This document shows positions 57,750 through 64,000 of a stretch of DNA of 64,000 nt, piece by piece. This DNA is from Andrena cerasifolii (taxonomy: Eukaryota; Arthropoda; Insecta; Hymenoptera; Andrenidae). Every line of letters begins with the position of its first letter. Position 1 is the first letter of the stretch. The notes under the pieces are model-generated. The model was not told the DNA's origin, did not search any database, and saw nothing but the letters and a program-made list of their open reading frames with translations. Where the stretch lies: the NCBI RefSeq assembly GCF_050908995.1, contig NC_135123.1, positions 3,844,001-3,908,000 of the forward strand, in the 5' to 3' direction. Both the position numbers and the translations under genes were made by a program.

Positions 57750-59578
57750 TTTGGGAACGTTACAGTCAAATCTGAAAATGTTTTCAGCTCCGTGTTATAA
57801 AAAACTACTACATTTTATATCTCTGTAATATATTCGTTATATCTATGTATTATCAGGAGGTTAAGTTCGAACTATTATTTTTTTTAAAATACTTTCGCAA
57901 TTACCTTTCAAAGTTCTTCATAAATATTAATAATTGTTTCGATGTAAAGGAACTGTCAAATGAAAAATATAAAAATTCGAAGCACGCACATTTTAAATAT
58001 TTGTAAAGGTCAGAAACATACACACATTCGTATCCTTTATATACAATGTGAAACGAATGTCAAACACAAGACCTCTACATTATCCCAAAGGAACTACTCG
58101 TCTCGAAAAGAAACCGCGTTTTCTGTCTTGGAAACAACTCCGTCGGTATCCCTGCTATCAGGGTGTTTATAGGGTACGTGTCCCGATTACGGTGCTTTGA
58201 CGCCGACTTGCTCACTAAGGAATTAATTACTGACTTCTCTTACTTTAATTTTGCTTGGTGAAAATTTATATTGGTTTTTTGAACCTTTCTCTTTATTAAA
58301 GCAATTTTTCGGGTTAAAAATGTTAATCTTTCATATTTTTTTTAATTGAAATAAAAATACATGTTTTTGTCCCAATTACCGTGCCCTACAAAGTGCGTTG
58401 TCCGTATTACGGTGCCCCCAATTATGGTGCTTTTTTTTAAATAATGTTCCCGCGGATAGGTTATGTCTTCGAACTTCGAACCGTTGAAAACATTTTTTTT
58501 CTCTGCGAGAGGTGTTTGTATGTAATTTTAATATTATCTTTTCATTACAAAAGCAAAATATGCAGATATAAATTTCTGTTCACCCGTTCTGAGAAACGAA
58601 AGTAAGGTTAGGTTTAGCAGTTACAGAGGGAGCCAGTGGGTACCGAGGGGTAGTGATCCTCTAGGGAGTGATCGGAACAACGTGTATCGTCGCTGATTGG
58701 TTTGCGCGATTTTGGAGCAGAAGCGAAAATAGACAGAGAAAGAAACTGTAAAAAAGGAAAGAGACAGAATTGATATCTAATCGGGCCTAAGATATATTAA
58801 GAAGTCCGTGAAAACACAGTTTAGCCCTTTTCACCCCCTTGGGGATGGAATTTCCAAAAATCCTTTCTTAGTGGGTGTCTACGTCATGAAAACAATGTAC
58901 CTTCCAAATTTCACGTTCCTAGGTTAAACGGTTTGAGCTGGGCGCGGAGCAGAGGCCCCTGATACGCACACGTAGCTAGAGACCCCTCACACACAGTAAA
59001 GCCGACCGCGGTGGTTCAAACTGTGAAACTGGGTTAGCGCAGTCGGCTCTACAGTGTGTGTGAACCTATGTATCTACACGTGCCTCCTATTTGCGTGCGA
59101 GCGAACGCTACTGCGCGCTCAGCTGACTGAGCTTTTAGGGCGGTATTCTCAGTCGCTACTTATTCTTAAGCAAATGCTTAAGGGCGGTATTCTCAGTCGC
59201 TACTTATTCTTAAGCATTTGCTGCACGGCCCGGAAGTTCCACCGCTATAAGTTAGAGAAGGGTAGAGAATGAGGAGTAGAAATAATGTACGAGTGACGGA
59301 GGGCGGGGGAGGGGGGCAAAAAAATAAAGATTAGGGATCAGGGAAAGAAGATGTGTCAAAGAAATTAAAACGTGGTTTTTGCAATGCGGCCGAACTAGAA
59401 AGAAATGCGAGGAAGTAGGAGGGATAATGCAAAGAAATATAAAATAAAGAAGGGATATGTAAAAGATAATGACAATATGTATTAGTCAACAGTTTGTATT
59501 TTTGAAGAAATATTACACAAATAAAGAAGATTAAAACAAGAGTTTCTGTATAATAATTTAATTTATTCAATTTGCACG
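57750..59578. other. PHKA-GNL2 spacer with repeats, no gene seen
   Basis: PHKA upstream region and GNL2 3' side. Holds an inverted copy (58172-58660) of the repeat at 17537-18876, a relative of the 15077 repeat (~58770-58960), a ~110-bp hairpin at 58973-59082 and two direct 49-bp copies of GGGCGGTATTCTCAGTCGCT at 59138-59225. No coding exon. Confidence 0.6.
59138..59225. repeat. Two direct ~49-bp repeats
   Basis: Each starts AGGGCGGTATTCTCAGTCGC and continues TACTTATTCTTAAGCA. The same end, in a 55-bp hairpin form, is at 29939-29993. Confidence 0.8.
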
Positions 59579-61720
59579 TTACTTTTTTTTTATTTTAGGA
59601 ATTTTTCTTTTCCTATTCCTATTTTTTACATTAGTAACTTCATAAAAGTTGCTACCAATTTTCTTCCTTTTATTTGCTCTTTCTATAGCTCGTCGTTGTT
59701 TACTCGTTAATTTTTTTCGTGTCTCTGCTTTAGGACATGAAGAAGAAACTTCAAACATACCACTACTTGATACAGTATTTGTATTAAACATTTCATTATC
59801 GCTTGAATCATACTCCTCTTCTACTACATTATACGCATTCTGTAGCAATGTATCTTTCTCTAATGGAAGACTAATTTCACTATCAGAATGTTCTTCTCGC
59901 TTATCATTTTCATCCTCGTTATTTTTCTTATTTTCTGCAATTGATACTTTGTCATTTTCCATATTACTGCATGCAATTTCAGTTTCATCTTCAGAAGTAT
60001 CATCCAGGTTTGATAAAATCGAACTACTTTCAAATGTGTCCTCATCTTCTTTATGATCCGATTTGTCACTTACAGATTCATTGCCTATCACGGGCAAATC
60101 GTTTTTAATATCATCTCCCGAATACGGTAAACCAACTTTTATTTTTCGAAAATCCTGTACCACAACTAATTGAAGTTTTGTTGGTTCTTTGTTCTGTACA
60201 TTATCAGTTTCTTTTGTACCAATATCATTACTTTCTTTTCGTGCATCATCGTCTTTGCCAGAGGATTCAGTGATCATTGTTGCATTCGATAGTGGCTCCT
60301 CAAAACCAGATGGAGGAATATAAAAAGGTAATTTACCACGCTGCCAATCATTTAACACCATCCGTGACGTAATGGTAATATCTGGCTCTCCTTTTTTCAA
60401 TAATTTCCCACTTTTACGAGCCAACTTTTCCAAGAAATCCGTGTGATCATTCCAATCTGTAACTTTATAAGTTTTGCGTATATATTCTGCTTTCACGCGC
60501 GACAATACTTCCGAAACATAATCCTCGGGATTTTGAATACGTTCAACTCTTACTACGCCTTTTAAAACTTTTTCTGTATCAGTCTCTGCTGATGGGTAAA
60601 CTACACCTGGGCAATCTATTAAATAAATCCGGCGCATTAAAGTAATATATTGCCATACTTTTGTTTCACCCGCTATTGGCGCAACCTTACATACTTTTTT
60701 CGATCTTAAAGTATTTATAATCGAACTTTTTCCTGTATTAGGATATCCTATAAAACCTACACTGATTTGTTTCTTATCTACGTGTAATTTTGCGAATTGG
60801 CGTAACAAATTTATCAATGAACCTTTGCCGAATGGATGCGTCAGTGAAGCATGAAATGCTACTGTGGGATACTCTGAGCTTAAAATCGCCACCCACCTCT
60901 GTGTAACCCACGTTGGAACAAGATCTACTTTATTTAAAATAAACATTAAATGCTTGTGAGGCTTTTCCGTTTTAAGATATTTTTCTATAGGAGGGGATCT
61001 AGTTCCTAAAGGGTCTCTGGCGTCTAGCACTTGCAAAATGACGTCAGAAGAATCTATAACTTTATACAATTCGTTCCAAATTCTTTTGCTTTGTCCAGCT
61101 GACATAACCCAGTCTCTTTGTGCATCCCTTGTACCATCATCAGGGCGGAGAAGATCGATATCTTTAGAGTCTTTCTCGTTATTATACGTTTCCTCTTTTT
61201 CTTCTGTTAATTGTTGTAACTGTTCGTACGATGATATTGTTAAATTCGGTCTCTTTCGGACTTTTTTCGGACCAAAAACGCTTTCAAAACTTTCAGTATC
61301 TAGTAAATGCACTCTTGCGTTCACAGCTTTCTGCTGAAGTAAAGTTACTGGTAATTGCGTGGGTTTCATAACAACATTGTAAGGATCTTTCATAGCTTTT
61401 CCTAGTTCATCTTGAAATTTTTGTAAAGCATTTTGAGAAATAACCCTGGAGTTACCGAACCATCTCTGTGAAGGTTCCACACGAGCCATAGTACCAGATG
61501 CTTGCCAGCCTTGAAACGGTGCTGGGGAAATTATTTTGCCTGTACGATCCCGTTTTGGTTTTTGATTACGATACATTTGTAACCTTTTGATCGTGGCCTT
61601 CGATCGTACTTTGGCTACACCTTTTAATCCCTCGGTAGGTCGTTCAGGATTCATACTGTGTTTGGAACGATTAAACCCCTCTTTACGAGGAGGTTTATTC
61701 GTAACGCGTGATTTCGCCAT
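59579..61720 (-). CDS. GNL2: Nucleolar GTP-binding protein 2 (GNL2/NGP-1)
   Basis: Nucleolar GTPase of the circularly permuted YlqF/YawG family, needed for assembly and export of the pre-60S ribosomal subunit. One uninterrupted 713-codon frame. N-terminal NGP1 region to about 170 (basic start, FQGWQASGTMARVEPSQRWF); permuted GTPase motifs in order DARDP (233-237), NKVD (263-266), GYPNTGKSS (325-333) and DCPG (369-372); WQRGKLPFYIPP near 460; then an acidic tail and a lysine-rich end (KKLTSKQRRAIERANKRKK) typical of nucleolar proteins. A TTTTCAG lies six bases before the ATG, suggesting a 5' UTR intron. 1.8 kb downstream of the PHKA start, same strand. Confidence 0.97.
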   Translation of the reverse strand: MAKSRVTNKPPRKEGFNRSKHSMNPERPTEGLKGVAKVRSKATIKRLQMYRNQKPKRDRTGKIISPAPFQGWQASGTMARVEPSQRWFGNSRVISQNALQKFQDELGKAMKDPYNVVMKPTQLPVTLLQQKAVNARVHLLDTESFESVFGPKKVRKRPNLTISSYEQLQQLTEEKEETYNNEKDSKDIDLLRPDDGTRDAQRDWVMSAGQSKRIWNELYKVIDSSDVILQVLDARDPLGTRSPPIEKYLKTEKPHKHLMFILNKVDLVPTWVTQRWVAILSSEYPTVAFHASLTHPFGKGSLINLLRQFAKLHVDKKQISVGFIGYPNTGKSSIINTLRSKKVCKVAPIAGETKVWQYITLMRRIYLIDCPGVVYPSAETDTEKVLKGVVRVERIQNPEDYVSEVLSRVKAEYIRKTYKVTDWNDHTDFLEKLARKSGKLLKKGEPDITITSRMVLNDWQRGKLPFYIPPSGFEEPLSNATMITESSGKDDDARKESNDIGTKETDNVQNKEPTKLQLVVVQDFRKIKVGLPYSGDDIKNDLPVIGNESVSDKSDHKEDEDTFESSSILSNLDDTSEDETEIACSNMENDKVSIAENKKNNEDENDKREEHSDSEISLPLEKDTLLQNAYNVVEEEYDSSDNEMFNTNTVSSSGMFEVSSSCPKAETRKKLTSKQRRAIERANKRKKIGSNFYEVTNVKNRNRKRKIPKIKKK

Positions 61721-62518
61721 TTCACCTGAAAAGCAGTATATGTTTCAGTACCCAATATGTTTCATATTAATATGTAACAGTAGAAATATTATTGGTGGTG
61801 ATTGTAATAATTTTGTTTCAAATCTTAGTTCTTATCTATGCGATACATGTGGCATGCAGGTATGTAATGTAGGATATATAGCAGCCTGATATTGTCATAC
61901 TTTCTTAATACATAAAAAGATGGCAATTCAATTTTTGTAAACCTCAAGTCAATTAGACTTTTTTGATTTTTCTTTAAATCTCAAGAAACATCAACATCAC
62001 AAAATTACAGAGCATCTGTTATTCATAAAACTTGACCAGGTTTTAATAAATATTCGTTACTTGCTACTTCAAAGCTCAGTTAATATATATTTCTGTGTAT
62101 TAACTTTTCATTAAATCAAGGATCGGTATTAAAGGTTGGAATAAAGTGTGAAAGCAGGACATGCTCGCAATGACCAGACAGTGAATGAGTATTACTGTTA
62201 TTAATTATAAATTATAATAATATTGCTCTATGTAATGTGGTACATTTTAAATACTAGTAAATTATATCAACTATTTATATTATCGCAAATTACAGTAATA
62301 TAATTACTGTAATGTAATTTGAGTGATTTAAATTAGGTATGTAGCTAAACTTAGAATATCAAGAGAAAATATACCTTTCTTCCTGTATAATTATGTACTT
62401 AAAAGCTTATTTAAATTAATTTTCATATGCTTGGAGAAACAGCAAAATATAAATACGGTTCTATCATTCGTTTTCGAATGTTTTGATAAATTATATTAAA
62501 CATGTGTACGTTCAGAGT
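61721..62518. other. Region upstream of GNL2, no gene seen
   Basis: AT-rich; contains the presumed 5' UTR intron and promoter of GNL2. The open frame 61587-61889 on the other strand overlaps GNL2 coding sequence and is a shadow. Confidence 0.55.
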
Positions 62519-62780
62519 TCGGAGGAAGTCGGCTCCAATGATGGAGGGGGAAACACCTACAGTAGCGGTGGTAATGTGTGCATGAACTGACGCCAGCGCC
62601 AAACCAGTCTAGTGGCGCCAACGCGAACTGACACCACGGCCAACCAGCGTCACCGGGAAGTATGTTGTCGACGCTGGTTGGCCGCGGCGTTACTCGCTTG
62701 GCGCTGGCGTTAGTTCACGCGCCATTCCATCGCTCCTGTAGGTGTCTTTCCCCCTCCATCATAGGAGCCGACTCCCACCG
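62519..62780. repeat. Fold-back repeat, ~260 bp
   Basis: Arms TTCGGAGGAAGTCGGCTCC and near complement (GGAGCCGACTCCCACCGAA), sharing GATGGAGGGGGAAA and CGCCAGCGCCAA. A relative of one arm is at about 30010-30200. Confidence 0.72.
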
Positions 62781-62839
62781 AACTCTGTGTACGAACATGT
62801 GCACACTATATGCAAGAAAGGTGCACACCATGTAATTCC

Positions 62840-64000
62840 TGTATTGTTACTGTTGCGCGGCCGCCTGGGGAAACTTGTGCTTCGTGGAAATTTTCTACGC
62901 GTTTGATACCCGTGGCGCCCTGAAGCAAAGAGGATAAGATAGAGTGGAAGCATCCCAAGAGCCCGTGTTAAAAAATAACATTGTGGCGCCCAGCCTAGCG
63001 ATGTGCGAAGCACGCCGTCGCCACGTCAGGTTTACCATCTAGATAGACGAGGTTGACCATGGAAGAAGAAGATTCTAGAGAACGCTATATAGACATATAA
63101 AAGGAGCGCCACGTGTAGCGTCCTGAGTAGTAGAACGATAAAATATATATTTTCATTATTTCTACCTCCCAAAATCACGAGGCATTTCTTTTGAGTCAGA
63201 ATCCTACTGTACGCACTCATACATAGTAGTATAGAGTGGGGAAATAACCCCACAATATACGAGATTCAGCGCTCTCTGGTGCTTCAGACCCTAGAAATTT
63301 CGATAAAAGCGGCAATATTTAAAAATTTTAAAGTTAGAAATGAATGAATTAAAATATTAATTAAAGGAGAAATAATGAAAGGAACTGTACATTTGATATT
63401 ATGTTAAAATTTATTAAGGGTGAATTACATTATGAATATTACAGACATATTACATACATACATTACATTACATATATATATATAAATAAAACATAATAAA
63501 TAAAATTAAATTAATTTTTTAAATTATGCATAAAGTATAAGTGTAAGGAAGTAATTGAAGGTGAAAAAAGATTACTTTATTGATACGAATTTCATAAACT
63601 TCCTTATTTAATAACATTGAAAGTTAGGTCATTGCTTGAAATCATTATACGTACATCATTAAATTTGCAGGTTCTGAGAAAAAGTGGTGATTTTTGTCTT
63701 TGGCTTGTGATCTATAGCATCCTTTAACGTGATAACGAACCATTTTTTACACTTTCTTCACCTTTAAATCAACGAATATCCCAAGCCCATTACAAACAGC
63801 TACAAATGGCTACCAATGGCTACAAACAGGTGTCTTTGACAATTTGGCTTGGCTTGGCTTCTTTACCCCCCACTCTGCTACCCGCAAACTGAATAATATT
63901 GAACCTGAACAGACAGGTGTCGCTTGCATTGCATATTTCTGCTTCTACTCTATCTTATCCTCTTTGCCCTGAAGGACTCTGCTCGTGAAACGCGTGAATT
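62840..64000. mobile_element. Left part of a large inverted-repeat element, continues past the window
   Basis: CCCTGAAGCAAAGAGGATAA at about 62920 is matched inverted near 63950-63975 (TTATCCTCTTTGCCCTGAAG), and the region reaches the right edge. Between lie a TATA-like TATAAAAGG (about 63098) and AT-rich sequence. No transposase seen. The full limits and class cannot be judged here. Confidence 0.5.

Noticed and set aside
59649..60056. 135-codon open frame opposite GNL2
   Set aside because: Complement of the acidic C-terminal part of GNL2; no independent support.
63020..63260. LTR of a retrotransposon (TATA-like box and GC-rich block)
   Set aside because: No second LTR, primer-binding site or polyprotein in view; the inverted, not direct, repeat at the edge favours a DNA element.

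Overview
This is nuclear DNA of an insect, most likely a hymenopteran (inferred from AT-rich sequence, compact genes with many 60-140 nt introns, and the protein sequences; species not determined). It holds nine protein-coding genes, all single-copy housekeeping or signalling genes, set in a landscape of short non-autonomous DNA transposons. I saw no tRNA gene, CRISPR array, LTR polyprotein or prokaryotic operon.

Layout, left to right. (1) 670-1406, minus: a three-exon GPI-anchored Ly6/uPAR-fold protein. (2) 1407-9261: no certain gene, filled with inverted-repeat transposons, including a palindromic Tc1-like derivative. (3) 9262-14260, plus: the C-terminal ~885 codons of Ankfy1/Rabankyrin-5 (ankyrin repeats plus FYVE finger); its N-terminal BTB exons were not found here. 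(4) 14586-16322, minus: UQCRH, the complex III hinge protein. (5) 21405-28979, plus: complete Setd1 H3K4 methyltransferase in nine coding exons. (6) 30689-34344, plus: Mediator subunit Med21. (7) 34640-38439, minus: mitochondrial GUF1/EF4. (8) 41283-44128, plus: mitochondrial ribosomal protein L28. (9) 44439-57749, minus: phosphorylase kinase alpha regulatory subunit (PHKA), with a pair of equal-length homologous exons that look mutually exclusive. (10) 59579-61720, minus: the single-coding-exon nucleolar GTPase GNL2. Exon joins were derived by hand from GT/AG sites; every multi-exon gene keeps frame to its stop codon.

Three gene pairs run tail to tail with only 295-325 bp between stop codons (Ankfy1/UQCRH, Med21/GUF1, mRpL28/PHKA). 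Three of the proteins (UQCRH, GUF1, mRpL28) serve mitochondria; no operon-like relation is implied.

The most striking theme is transposons inside introns. At least 13 inverted-repeat elements carry recognisable 8-bp target duplications (hAT-like), others have TA (Tc1/mariner-like), TTAA (piggyBac-like) or TTA/TAA (PIF/Harbinger-like) duplications, and several are nested. Two sit exactly on a 5' splice site: an hAT-like element in Ankfy1 whose duplication copies the donor, and a Harbinger-like element in PHKA that inserted in the TAA of the donor. Another intronic element is headed by 5S rRNA and has a 12-bp target duplication, so it is a 5S-derived SINE.
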